Below are positions 52,373-64,000 of a DNA stretch of 64,000 bases, one piece after another. Both the position numbers and the translations under genes were made by a program. The notes under the pieces were generated by a model that was not told the origin of the DNA, ran no database searches, and worked only from the letters and a program-made list of their open reading frames with translations. Where the stretch lies: the NCBI GenBank assembly GCA_019614645.1, contig JABWDB010000018.1, positions 992,001-1,056,000 of the forward strand. The letters run 5' to 3'. The first letter of the stretch is position 1. Every line of letters starts with the position of its first letter. Source of the DNA: Stratiolaelaps scimitus. Lineage: Eukaryota > Arthropoda > Arachnida > Mesostigmata > Laelapidae.

Positions 52373-54779
52373 CAAAAAGAATTACAAAGATGCTAGATCA
52401 ACAAAATTACATGGTTTATACATGGTTTGAATCTCCCCGGTACCGAGGGCGCTGGGGTGACCTGATGTTGCATTCGTGTGCATTTATTGCCATGCAGCCG
52501 AAAGAGACGGACGTGGCTGCACACACAGGGTCGATTCCTCGACACCGCTGCACAAGGAGATCTTTACCGATCCCTACCGATAGAGATATGTGCATTAAAA
52601 TGGAAAAAATCTACAAACAATAGCTGGGAAGATATCGGCGCATTTCACATCCGCTTGTCTTCGCGGAGAGGACTTTCTTTCGAAGTTTTTAGTCGATCGA
52701 GAGGAACAGGATTTTGCTTGGACAAAAAAATATTTAGCATTCGACCCTTTAGCTTGCAGTTCCGCGAGCTATGTGTTATGTTCTCTTCGAACGGAAATGG
52801 TACGTTTCGGCGAACAGCGCATACACGAATGCGTATGTGAGCAGATCTGTAGAGTAGTTGGTGTAGCGTGCCTGCAATTAAGAGCGATTCCTGTGTTGTA
52901 TTGCAAACGGAGTTTGCGTGTTCGCGCAGTCAAAGCCAGCCGGGACGGAGATGCCGAGACCGCCAGGGTTGAACGATAGCTGAATCAACGTGAAGAGGAG
53001 GCCTCTGTCTCATAGAGGCTATGGCAAAATGGAAGAAGACAGTTGTCCTGCAGATGTATTCTATCTTGTTTAGAAACGAGAGTTAGGGTCACACACACAC
53101 ACACACATACACAGTATCTATTCTTGCCAACAGGGATCGCGCGTAAGCCAGGCTCTCAGATTGCTTTCAGGACGGCGACCTGCTGGCCTGAGAGAACAAA
53201 CAAACAAACAAACACACATCACCTCATCGGACGAAAATGGCCATTGCACTTCAGGACCATTACCTGAGTAAAGTATCTTTTAACGATAGGTTTAGTTTTA
53301 GCCTTATCCGCAGTAGAGTTGACCCTCCCACAAACAAGCATAATGGTGAGAACTTGTCTTCTTGATTTTGAGTCCCTGGTCGGTTTTCTCAATAGTGACA
53401 TTTCCAATCATATCTACGTGCGTGGATCGGATGCCGCCGGGGCCACCCATCAACCAACTCATATTAAGAAAGCGGTTGTTCCTCCTTCGTCTGTATCAAA
53501 TCGCAGAAAATCGACAGGAATTGTTTAAGCGGTCGAGACTGAGGTGAGGTCAATAGTGAGTTGAAAAAATCTTTATAGGTAATCTATTATAGAATGCGAC
53601 AACTACAAATCGAGCATCATCATCATTATATCGAGTGCCGATGTTTATCGTTCAGGAACGAATGAAGTGTAAGCTTTCCGCTGGCAAGCAGCAACTAGGC
53701 CCGTTAACCAATTAACCGGTTAACGGGTCAACGAGGTTCTGCTCCGCTCAACGAAGTTCCAAGAAGCAAAACTCACCACTTTTCTAAGACTTCGGTAGGT
53801 ATTTTAATTCTCAATTTCAATGTTTCTCAATCCAATAACGCCCAGATATAATATGACTAGCATGCCTCACGGACAATTGATCAGCAAGCCAAAAGAGCTC
53901 ATAGCATATTACTGAATACTGCCATTTGCTACATGTTTTTTTGCTAAAACCAACAAGATGCACGCGACCCGAAAATGAGTGCGAACAGAGTGCTGTGGAA
54001 TTCTTGCAGAAAAACTATATCAAACGCAGCCCCAGAGGAAGATTCAATGAAGATTTTTGTTCTTCATTTCATCGTTGTTTCCACCTGTATTTGTTAGCAA
54101 AAATAACACTGGGTTTGACCGATCCTCTTTAATTGTTCAGTTCAGTGTCGATTGCCTGGTCGCCCTCGTATATTTATTTATTTCTATAACGGTGCTATCG
54201 GGGGGTGGGCACAATGACGACGCGGAGCACCGAGCATGTCAATTCGCGGTCGAATGTTAATTGCCAATACGTTGCCGCGACTTTTTACGCAATTATGTCC
54301 GTATGCTTGTTTTGGCTTGATACATGCGACTAGACGCATTTGTTCTGCCTAATAAACGTATTTGTTATTCGCTCTGCAGGGCCACATATAGAAATCCTCA
54401 GAGGAAAGTATATCGGGGAGTAAGAAATAATTGGCTTTTGAATGAAATTTATCTGCAACACTATGTGGAATCAATGGGTGAGGCAATTCGCATCCTGCGA
54501 GAAGTACTCCTTTAGAATCCAGATGTTGCTATTTAATAATAGCTAGAAAATGGCACTGTACAATTTCTGGACCGGTTTGTTAGCAAGATTAGCTCGGCAG
54601 CTTCGAGGACTCAAAGCCAATATATATATAGATAAATCTATTTATGTATTCCGTCGGGTGCTCATGATCAAGAACGCCCCATCGTTTGCCAGGGTAACCG
54701 TATAAAGGTCACCAGGATTTGATGAAACATACACAATAGATTATGCCATATTACGTTATTAACATGATCATACGGCATT

Positions 54780-54814
<35 letters not shown>

Positions 54815-55528
54815 TGTTATTACAAGATACATAATCCCCAATGCGTGTGGCATGCGACAGTATTAACCCAGAAATATTAATTATAATTTATAAATCATAT
54901 TATTAATTACACTTGCTTCGAAGAACGCCAACGGGTGTCACAGATGCTGTCCAGCGCGACTCATTTGTCGCTCGTCCACCCATTAAAGTTGTTTAATGCA
55001 ATATCATCGTTGCATGAACAAGGGCAACCGGTGCTAGGAAACACTGCAAGGCATCTCAGAGCGACTGATTTGATCGATCCCACAACTTCGTCGCGTTTTT
55101 CGAGATTGATTTGGGAAATCAGTTTCACAGAGAGATCCTCCGAAAGATGGTCTATGAGGGGTCGGCCGTTGATGTGTGTTAATTAGAACTGTGAATCGTA
55201 TTTCTGTCAGAATCTCCCATAAGTAAACAAACATTGACACAAGAAGAAATGTCCGCCGTGAGTTAGACGACGGTGAGTTGGACGACCCTTGCCATCGACT
55301 TCATTCACAGTTCAACCTGTCCTCAGACACTCAACTTTGGGCTTATCACCACGTATTTTCTAACATCTTCAACAGCTGCCCGCTGTGCCCTTCAAGCAAA
55401 ATTCTGCTCGATGACATATTACTCGCCCACATTCGATAATTACCTAACGGAGTTAGCCGATGATATCTGCCTTTGATAGTGAAATCGACCGTTATATAAT
55501 ACTACTAACACATTCTCCTATATCGCAG
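52373..55528. other. No firm feature; a few exon-like fragments
   Basis: Short open frames only. The segment 54380-54419 has an acceptor (TCTGCAG) and a donor (GTAAGA) but encodes only 13 codons, without family match. A small (CA)n run is at 53091-53114 and (CAAA)n at 53196-53211. Confidence 0.35.
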
Positions 55529-55615
55529 GTTTTCATTAAGGTTTTTGCTACGTGTTACCCACCTGACCCGCAATACGACAACCCGACAAATGGATGTCTG
55601 CACAAGCTGCCAACT
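55529..55615 (+). CDS. Orphan exon-like segment (29 codons)
   Basis: A pyrimidine-rich acceptor (CTCCTATATCGCAG) is followed by exactly 29 codons with protein-like composition, including CYPPDPQYDNPTNGCLHKLP, and then by a consensus donor GTGAGT. The phase is 0/0. No partner exon was found, and I do not recognise the family. Two cysteines and many Pro/Asn residues would suit an extracellular loop. It may be chance. Confidence 0.25.
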
Positions 55616-58544
55616 GTGAGTTATGCTTCCGCTATTTATACCCGAAGTAGCGTGAAATCGAGTCCCGTCTATTATGGACATTCCGTAAGATTCCCACCGG
55701 CTTGGGTCGTTTCAGGAGGTTTACGTTCTTCCTCCATTTTGAGTCTCGTTAAAGATGGCCAATGGATGTGATCGACCAATCACAGATGGCACTTGTGGTG
55801 TAACAATGGTCTGAAACTCGATTTTGTATTGTTTACCGGGGCACAGCGTGTGCTCTTCACGGGTCCCCGAAAGATCCGAATTGTGTTCAGGGAACTGATT
55901 TGAACGACCGTCAATTGACTTCACGGAGGTTAACCCGAAAGCCTTCGAGAGGATAGATTCTCCCATTTTTCGCTATCGTTCAATACTAAATTAGCGTATA
56001 AGAGAGTCCGCCTCTTATCGGCATCCCGTAGAAATGGTGAATCCGAGAGATCTTTCCTGCCGTTAGCTATCACTGTTATAGACGATTATTGTTGGATGAT
56101 CATTACACTGTTCAGAGGAGCCTGGATATGTTGAAGCTGTTGCCAAATAGAACGGGACAAGCACATCGGATCTACATTAAATAGAGAACATATAAATTCA
56201 CGTAGATCGAGCGCATCGACACATCGAAGCACTGCTGCCACCTGCTGGACTATTCGTGAACTCACTTGACTTTGGGCCTTGTGATTTGTTCCTCGGAGTA
56301 GTACTTTCGTAGCGTTTGTTTCGAGCAGTGTTTTACCCGCGGAAGTATGAGTTTGCCCATTCTCTCCTTGTAGACTAAGGTGGTCTTTCTAATGGGGAGA
56401 GAGCAATACGTTCAACACTGATGCCTTTATCACATTGTTCAGCTTGGGAAAGCCCTCGCTAAGCAGCGATGCGTTGAAGGCCGTACCCTTGAGGTCATGA
56501 AGCGCATAGCTACAAGTTCGACGCGATTCTTACTATTGGCACTATTATAAGCTAGGTAATTAGGCGACCTCATGCACGGGTTGTTGATTGAGCATCATGG
56601 AATCAACTCATTGCGGAAGTGATCCATCTTAGAGAAGATTCTTTTCAAAAAGCCCCAAATAATACGACAAGCACCTCTATTCTAAAGCATACAATTTGTC
56701 AATGTGCAAATGTGGCATTTGTATTTGCTTTGAAGAGGTCGATGTAGAATTTCCACGCCAATTTCGTCTGAACGAGAACTGAATCCCCAAGGGACCGCTT
56801 CGAGCATGAATGTAAAGATCATGGGGCCGCCCAGACGCCACAACGTAAACTCATCTCCACGAACGGAGTAAACGATAAGCAAAACTACTACACTTACTAT
56901 GCCCATAGTAAAGGCGAATTTGTGCTGCAAACCCTAGAACTATTACACAATTATAGACAGCTCACTATTTCCTGTGTCTACCACACCACCAACATGAGGT
57001 GTACTGGACAAGGGAAACCCAACTGCACTAAAGAAATGGACCTGCACGAGGTACGAGTCGGGCCGCCTCAGCCGTCGTGGTAGCCCAGAGGAACAACGTT
57101 AGCTTAAGAAGGGCAGCCATATTGAACGAATATGGATAGGCCGTTATCTGATCTTTGTACAACGGCCCCTTCTGCTCGGCAGATATCTACAAAGGTTGGC
57201 GGAGACCTCGTGCATATTGTGCCGTACATCGGCCGCTGGTGGCAGCAACATAGATGCAGCTACTATTTTTATCGTTGCTATCTTCTCGAGATGTGATTGT
57301 CGCCGTCTCGTTTTCTAAAGATACCTTCGCTAAGATATATATATATATATATATATATTTGGCTGCGCGACTACAAAGTGACAACGTACAAATGACAACG
57401 GCCAGAGCGAGTTACCGTCGACAAATGAATCGCGTTCGAATTCCAGAGATGCCAACCGCCGCTCGCAGGGATTCGACGAATGCCAGCAGCAGCGTCGTCT
57501 GTAACCGAACAACCAGTAGCAGCAGGACAGACCGGGCAAAGGACTCAGCGTTGCTAGGCCTCTCTGCCAATCCGGTGCAAACTGAGTCGGTTACCCAGAT
57601 AGGCCCCAAGACCTATGTATCTATCAGTGCACCTCCGTCCGTGGTCGATTCGCATTTGCCCAGCTTCTTGCTTCGTGTTGTTTGTTGTCTGTGCATCATC
57701 TTTTTTCGCAACAGCATCAAGAGCATCATGATCATTTCGGCATCACAGCCGGCTACTAGTGGTAAACATCTAGCGTCTGTGAGAGTTTGCACTGTTTCTC
57801 ATGTCGACGACGGAGCACGACGAGCGACTCCGAGTGACTCATATCGTGAGCACCGGTGACACGCTCACACTCAGACAGATACAACGAGGGTGGCGGCGGC
57901 GGCGGCGGCGCGCGCCACCACTGGCCACCAGGGCGGAGTTCGCCGTCCCGGCGCTAGCCAAAACTACGACTGCGACGGCTACAGCCGCTACGACAATTCA
58001 CTTCAAGGCCACCGTTCTTGCCGGGGACACACACACACACGACCGCTGCGCGCACACAGCTATACTCGGCAAAGAGCGATACGCACACAGGCAGACCGAG
58101 ACGACCAGATGGGCAGAGTCGTCACATCGACGACAGAGGGGAACAGACACAGTGACGTCATCGCGCAGCAGGAATGGAATGGAAGCGACCACACTTGATG
58201 GCCTATGTATCTAGCTATTACATCGTCGTATATCTCGTTTTTGCCGAGGAAACGTCGACTGACGAGCTGATCGCGGAGAGCATACGTAGACGCAGCCGTG
58301 CCGGCGATAATTCCACAGCAGAGGGAGCAGTAGCGAGCGCCATACACGATCGTTTGCTTGCCGCTGTAATCGGCGCTTTATGTCGTCGTAGTAAAATGCA
58401 CCTGTCTCTCTAGTCGTCGTCGTCGTGTGTTCATTGCGCTGATGAACTCGGAAAGGGCAGGAATCAGCCGGAATTGAGACGTAGAAATTCAACGCCAATC
58501 GTTGAATGGATGAAAACAGCGATTTAATTTGTTTTGCTCTATAG

Positions 58545-58575
<31 letters not shown>

Positions 58576-59299
58576 CATATATATAGATAGATATACATAT
58601 ATATATATATATATCTGGCCTGGCCTGGTCTGCATGAGCATTCTCCGTCATAAAAAAAATATATATATAATATATTCTATGCTATGGTACAGGTGCACAA
58701 TCCTGCATGAGTATGTACATATGTCACCCTCTTTATGTATCGTACATCAAGACCCTATGAGCTAATGGCTAATAATCTTCTGGATTATGTCTCGAGCCTA
58801 CTGTGCCACCATTATTAGTTCAAGAACATAGAATAACCCAGCGAAAGCAACCGATCTGCTGACCCTTCACTACAAAGCGGGTTCAATGGTTTGCGCGTGC
58901 GTCCACTGAGAGTTGCTCGTTATAATAATTGAATCGTGGTGCGCTTTCACCTCGCGCCATTTCAAGGCCACAAGTAGAGTCACTTGCAATTGTGACTTTC
59001 AAACGCCAATGGCAGCCGTCAACGCGAGGTCAGGTTTAATAACACATATGTGTGTGTGTAAAACTAGGTAACTGAATGACGGTGATTGCCGCAATCGAGG
59101 AGTTAAGCTGCCGCCTTCACGGAGCTTTTCTTAACCAAGAACAGCAAGTCGCTTGGTGTCACGGGCTGGGATCGGCGATTACACAGAAAGAGATAACGAA
59201 CCATTTTTAAAACTGTGACGATGATTCGAAGCCGATCGTAGGTATGCCCTAGACACACACGATGCCTTCTCTCTAGTGCCTTGGTCACATCATCGATTC
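55616..59299. other. No gene recognised; GC-rich patch 57400-58400
   Basis: The region 57400-58400 is locally rich in CpG, with a (GGC)n run at about 57891-57908 and several overlapping open frames of 60-200 codons in different frames. That is typical of GC-rich non-coding or 5' exon sequence. AT tracts lie at 57336-57359 and 58549-58613. A minus-strand frame at 56682-56930 has a hydrophobic stretch but no match. Confidence 0.35.
56233..56248 (-). promoter_or_regulatory. Strong CTCF-like motif
   Basis: The minus strand reads CCAGCAGGTGGCAGCA. It agrees at every position with the extended animal CTCF consensus CCASYAGRKGGCRSYR. This is a possible insulator site in a gene-poor stretch, and occupancy cannot be read from sequence. 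Confidence 0.45.
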
Positions 59300-59460
59300 T
59301 GTCAACAGATGATGACTCGAGCCCGCCTCCGCAATACTTTCGACTCTTCCAGAGATAGAATTGCGGCCCGAGACGGCTGGCTAATGCTCTAACAGCTACC
59401 TCGAGAGGCGATTTCTCCTGGGGCAGGACGGCGATTCGAACCCCGAGCCACTCCATATTG
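59300..59460 (-). mobile_element. tRNA-like SINE sequence on minus strand
   Basis: On the minus strand GGTAGCTGTTAGAGCATTAG resembles a tRNA A box with a small deletion. About 75 bases later GCGGGCTCGAGTCA resembles a B box. Just upstream, at about 59430-59445, is a second B-box-like GGGGTTCGAATCGCC. Two tRNA-like units may be joined. The 176-codon frame covering 59103-59633 runs through this repeat and is therefore unlikely to be a gene. Confidence 0.4.
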
Positions 59461-60824
59461 TCGGCCCGTGCGACAAAAACATGTCGAGTAGCTGTGGCCA
59501 TTTTCGTAGACGCTCGCTGGTTAGCCAGCACTAAAACAGTTTCTCTCTGGTGACCACGTTTGGCGAGGCCTGCTGTGGCCGAGGGCCGGTGACAAGATAT
59601 ATCGAAGGTTAGAGTTGAAGTCGCTTTACACAAACAGTGGCACCTTTAGTATACGGTATGACACGACAGAATATCGCGAACGTTTGTGATGCCTTGCACC
59701 TAAGCCCAGAGAAAATTGTGTTTTCTTTTCAGCGCAGCAAATCATCCATCAAATCCTAATGGCAATTTGACACGAGATTCGCGTGATTCGAGTGGCCGCC
59801 GTATGGAGGTGTCGCCAAAATACCAATAATACCAAGCTTACATTGCGTACTATAGCTAGGAGTAGACATTCACTGCCTAGTTGGGACTCGTTTTGGGGCT
59901 CATTCGTCCGAAAATAGCATGGCCATGGCGGCGGGCGGTAGCGCAGTCGATCGGGAAAGGGATTCTCCAGAGATCGCGATATCCTTTCTATTTCCGGGTA
60001 ATATATTACTGAGCAATCCGACCATAAGCAGACATTACCTAGGTGAGAAATATCCCTTGATATAGCTTGAGACTTGGCCACACCTCAATGCGAGTTATAA
60101 TAGTAACGGTGGCCAATGGCATTAGCAACAAGGACAATAGTGCGCACTTTCGTAATTTCAACACAGACGGATGTGTGTTCTTCAAACTGATTCTCGTAGA
60201 TTCTAACAGTGTAACAGTAACTGACCAGCTCATACATAAGGTTATGTTGCAATGAGTTACAATATTATTTTTAAATGGCCTGAAAAAAATATATCTATAT
60301 ATAATATGTATATTTATATATTTTTTCTATGTTTTAGTAGACATATATGTTAAGTATGTCTGTTCTTAGAAAAATCAAGTGAAATAAATGAAATTATTAA
60401 ATAAAAATGCTTTGCCATGTTACGATGCCACTACACTCTCTCCATATGACGAGCGTTCTTCCACCTCGCAGACTAGACCATGGCAGTGGCTGCAACATTG
60501 ATTGAATAGTTTAGCTACACATCCCTAGCCAGCTATACTTACATAAATCTTATTCGACATCTTCGACATTAGTCTCTGTTCACAACATCAATAATAGTAA
60601 AATTGAAATTGGTTCTTCGTTCGAAAAATCAACACATGAAGGTGTGTGTACATTTAGCTAACCGACTTACAATGCTCGCTAGCAGCTCTTACGACGAAGT
60701 CATAACTCACATGTAGCCCGTATTGGCACATTGTATGATGTCGTCGTTTTTTTATTATTGCATCGTATTGGCCAATGTCGTACGGATGTATGTCGGATTT
60801 AAACAAGACGACACTGTGAAGAGT

Positions 60825-61045
60825 CAGCCAGTCCTTCGGTTGCCTCGTGGTGTATTCGCGTATGCCTGTATTGTAATCGGGGAGGCGAGATACGTATCTG
60901 CACACACACGGTTTTGATCCCTCGTCACCGAAGCACATTTGCATTTAAAGGCGTTGTCCGTCTTATGAAGTTCTATGCCGAAAGCAGTTGTGGGCCGTGG
61001 ACAAAGTTCACTGTTTAAGGCTGTGAGTTAGCCTGTAAAATTTAC
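60825..61045 (+). mobile_element. tRNA-derived SINE, family A
   Basis: TTGCCTCGTGGTGTATTCGC and a changed B box (GGTTTTGATCCC near 60910) are followed by CGTTGTCCGTCTTATGAAGT, GCCGAAAGCAGTTGTGGGCC and a tail ending AAGGCTGTGAGTTAGCCTG. It has a longer head than the copies at 28946 and 45877 because of an insertion between the boxes. Confidence 0.7.
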
Positions 61046-62176
61046 TTTTGTCTGTGAACAGTCATCATTGGGTGTGAACTATTATATTTTCGTTGTCGTC
61101 TGATCAAATCGTTTGAAATGTGACCATCATAGACAAACTCCGCTATATCGTTATCAGGATACTGAGTCACAATATGTTGATGTTGTTATTCAATTAAAAG
61201 CTAAACTAGGAACCCTGTCCTCTGCATGTCACCACCAAATATTTCGATTGGTACAGGAAGGTTCCACGTTCGTTCGTCATCCGATTAATTTCATCACAAT
61301 CTCACAATTTCACTCTAATTTCACGATAACAAATGCTAAATAATTCAAAGTTATGTGAGAACACAAAATGTATCTGTAAACAATGTTTCAAGCTTATCTT
61401 CGCATCTTCGCCGTCGCTAAATGATGTCAGTGGCGGCTTAAGTTCGTTACGTTGCCAGGCTGTTGCCTTCTTACAAAAGTTGACATCCCCCCGAATCTTC
61501 AGCCATTCATCACCGAGTCGATCGTCTAAGAGGCGACTCCCAGCATACGTCAGCCCGCCTCAATACATCAAGACATTATCCAGCTTAATGGGATTACTTA
61601 AAACGGGGCAATTGCCAATTAGCCGGTGTGGCCACTGCGAGTCAGTCATCTCAAAGCTTCTGGAAGTCGTGAACAAATGCATGCGCAAACACGCGCCTAG
61701 GCCAACACGTGATGGATGCGTGTGCTTACTGCTCATTGCCGATGCTGATGGTACAATTACCGCAAGCTGCGATGCGTACAGCAATACCATTGACGACGCC
61801 CCGTTTCCTCCGAGATCGTCGGTTACGGTCAAGGGCCGCACACCCACAGATACGCGTGTAGCTAGCTACCTTTTGTTCATATTTGAAGTGAGACTCGCTC
61901 GCGGAGTCGACGAAATTGTGAGATGCAATCGAAATCACACGGGAGATATGCGCCCGGCGTAGCGAGGCTGCAAGCCGAGCGCCGTCTCCGAGACGCGAAC
62001 GAACAAGTCTAGCGAATGTGGTCGACCGGCAACAGCTTTGTCTTCATTTTCAGTTCGTGAAACCATTTTAGCACAAATGTTCACGTACGCCATCGGGACA
62101 AAGCGCGCGAAAGCCGAGGCCAGGCGCTCTTTTGAAGCCGCTGCAACCACCTCAGCCGTCCGAGTTTTGTCGACAG

Positions 62177-62221
<45 letters not shown>

Positions 62222-62691
62222 GCGGAGAAGAGTCAGAGATCCCGAGAGCGAAGAGGCCAAAGATGGTGCTGGCCACGACGGCGAAGGCGGCGGGCGAAAC
62301 GTATATTCCGGCTACCATCCTCGAGCTGGGCTCTCTCGGCGCGTCGGCACGCCGTCGGACAATTAGTCTCACTTTGATACGACGTATGCTGCTACACACG
62401 GCTATGCGAGTATCGATGCATCAATAGGAGAAGAACAGGTCATCCACCGGTCGGTATCATTGGTCAATGTGGTTGGCTATCTCGAGTCGTGGAGTCATTT
62501 CAGTAGGGGAACGGTGCGGGAGGTCAGGTCGGCAGAACCACGCAATGTCATTTCGGTTACCGATTAATCATTGCCACTGGTGATTGCTTGATAGATGTGG
62601 TAGCTGGCGAGAAAATGGCACTTTTCAACAATTTAAAATATCTAAAATGGCCTTGTAAAATGCAGAAAAAATACACTCGATTTCTGCACGA
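61046..62691. other. No recognised gene; one long unexplained ORF
   Basis: A plus-strand frame is open for about 209 codons at 61333-61962 (includes GQLPISRCGHCESVISKLLE and CVCLLLIADADGT). I recognise no family and no flanking splice sites. A pure (GA)n run is at 62181-62217, followed by a plus-strand frame to 62427 without match. Confidence 0.3.
62181..62217. repeat. (GA)n microsatellite
   Basis: This is a 37-bp uninterrupted GA run, encoding Arg-Glu repeats in open frames. Confidence 0.93.
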
Positions 62692-63285
62692 AACACGGCC
62701 ACGATTCGCCTCGTCATCACAAGATACTAGAAGTATTAATGGTATGCAATATATTAGGTGTTAGCGTGGCGCTTACAATTATAAACCTGCCGCCTGAATC
62801 TATCTTTGAAATCCTACCGCAAATTTCACGCTTATGGTGGTGCAGGCTCATTGTTCAAATACGACATATTGTTGTACGATATGTGTAAACGTCGAACAAG
62901 AAATTGATATTGTGTTTACTGGAAAAGTACCCTGTATCGAACACGTTCATGCGGGTAGCAAATTACATCGAATGCTTCTATTTACACGGCCAGTAGTGTA
63001 TGGCAATAAAAAAACCGGAGGTTGCAGGTTCGAGTCCCGCGTCGTGACATACAGAGAATTTAGGAGTACTAAAATACTGTTTACACAAATCGCACAACAA
63101 TAGCCAATATGTCGTATTCGAACAATGAACCTTACACCACCATAAGCGTGTAATTCACGGTAGGATTTCAAACATAGGTTCAGGCAGCAGGTTCATGATT
63201 GTAAGCGTCACGCTAACACCTAATGTATTGAGTACCATTAATACTTCTAGCATCTTGTGATGACGAGGCGAATCGTGGCCGTGTT
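62692..63285. repeat. Foldback repeat: 180-bp inverted arms around a tRNA-like spacer
   Basis: The left arm 62692-62871 and right arm 63105-63285 are inverted copies, about 90 percent identical. Shared blocks include AACACGGCCACGATTCGCC, TAGAAGTATTAATGGTA, TTAGGTGTTAGCGTG and CACGCTTATGGTGGTG. The 233-bp spacer contains a B-box-like GCAGGTTCGAGTCCCGCG followed by TCGTGACATACAG, resembling the SINE head at 27750-27805. No protein is encoded. Confidence 0.85.
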
Positions 63286-64000
63286 CCGTTAATAAATCAA
63301 TAACATCGTTACCTTTATTCTTAATTATTGGTACACAATCTGTTTAATATATTTATCATATGGTGCCGTTGCAATCAATCCGCGGTCTCAGCAGATCGAA
63401 GCAGTGAACCTGATTGGAACTAAATGTAACGAACGAATTAAATAATGTACGCAATATATATATATATATATATATATAGTGAATTCTCACATCGTCAAAT
63501 ATGTGTCCTATAAGTTTATTAATGTCTTCGCGAGTTACGCATGGCTATGGCTGGCGATTTGCTCTACTTAGAGCGTAACAATACTAAATATGATCTTAAG
63601 TTTGCTTCGGGCTGAGGACCGAAAAATCTGTGTGGTGTATTATTATTATTATTATACTTTCTGACTGCGTCCATAACACGATTCGATACGAAATGTTTCT
63701 GCGCAATATTCATATAGACTAGTGGTGTGGAATTAATATATATATATATAAGTAAGTGGGTGCAAGCAAGAAAACTCAAAGCCAACGACTGGGCTGGGCG
63801 TTCAGTCCGTCTTGCAGTTCGACCCAGATGAAGGGCGCAACATCAAAGTACTACAACTGCTGTTGCCAATGGTATGGCTCATACAACTGCTCCCTAAAGC
63901 TCTAGCTTCAGTAGAGAATTTTGATACAAAAGACAGGTCCAAAACAAATCTTCATATCTATCCATTCCTCTATATATATATACATATATAAATATATATA
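63286..64000. other. No gene seen; AT and ATT microsatellites
   Basis: The stretch contains (AT)n at 63455-63478, an (ATT)n run near 63640-63653 and short AT runs at 63736-63751 and at the right edge. No coding signature. Confidence 0.45.

Noticed and set aside
57254..58214. Overlapping plus-strand frames of 137-201 codons as coding exons
   Set aside because: They lie in a GC-rich patch where several frames on both strands are open at once. One begins in an AT microsatellite, and none has a recognisable domain.
59103..59633. Minus-strand open frame of 176 codons as a gene
   Set aside because: It runs through tRNA-like SINE sequence (A and B boxes at 59300-59460), has no family match and no supporting splice sites.
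61333..61962. Calling this open frame a CDS feature
   Set aside because: Length alone is not enough. It is kept only as a low-interest finding.

Overview
The window is nuclear DNA of an animal. It has spliced genes with short introns (about 70 bp to 4 kb), GT-AG splice sites and animal-specific protein families. It also has many non-LTR retrotransposons, tRNA-derived SINEs, mariner remnants, a BEL/Pao LTR element and unusually many long pure (AT)n tracts. Gene size, repeat types and intron sizes suit an arthropod, perhaps a mite or other chelicerate. That placement is an inference from style, not from a marker gene.

Three protein-coding genes can be supported. (1) 9188-25630, plus strand: a nearly complete orthologue of STK11IP (LKB1-interacting protein 1), with nineteen exons whose phases all join. 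It has an N-terminal LIP1 region, leucine-rich repeats and a C-terminal PH-like part that ends in the conserved tail. (2) 31681-37688, plus strand: a complete eleven-exon orthologue of FBXO42, an F-box plus Kelch substrate receptor of SCF ubiquitin ligases. (3) 42803-43823, minus strand: the last two coding exons of a C2H2 zinc-finger gene with five fingers, one of them formed across the splice junction.

Layout: 1-6586 has no recognisable gene. 6587-8806 holds a SINE/LINE tail broken by a BEL/Pao LTR followed by a gag ORF. 9188-25630 is STK11IP, whose introns carry two antisense CR1/L2/Jockey-like LINEs (one with complete endonuclease and reverse transcriptase) and an inverted pair of SINEs. 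26100-31680 is intergenic, with a decayed R1/LOA-like element, SINEs and a mariner fragment. 31681-37688 is FBXO42, whose introns hold a mariner fragment, a LINE tail and a Tc1-type MITE. 37689-42800 is empty. 42803-45300 holds the zinc-finger gene and possible upstream exon. 45400-64000 is repeat-dominated: a 28-bp minisatellite, a 5'-truncated R1-like element with a perfect 15-bp target duplication, several SINEs, a 0.6-kb foldback repeat, CTCF-like motifs and at least one orphan exon-like segment.

The two main genes lie head to tail on the same strand about 6 kb apart. Their products act in unrelated pathways (LKB1/lysosome signalling and SCF ubiquitination), so no functional cluster is implied. 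I did not find a clearly new biological system. The most notable material is the organisation of the repeats: tail sharing between SINE and LINE, antisense bias of LINE tails, an inverted SINE pair in one transcript, and the foldback. The STK11IP protein also looks smaller than its vertebrate counterpart.
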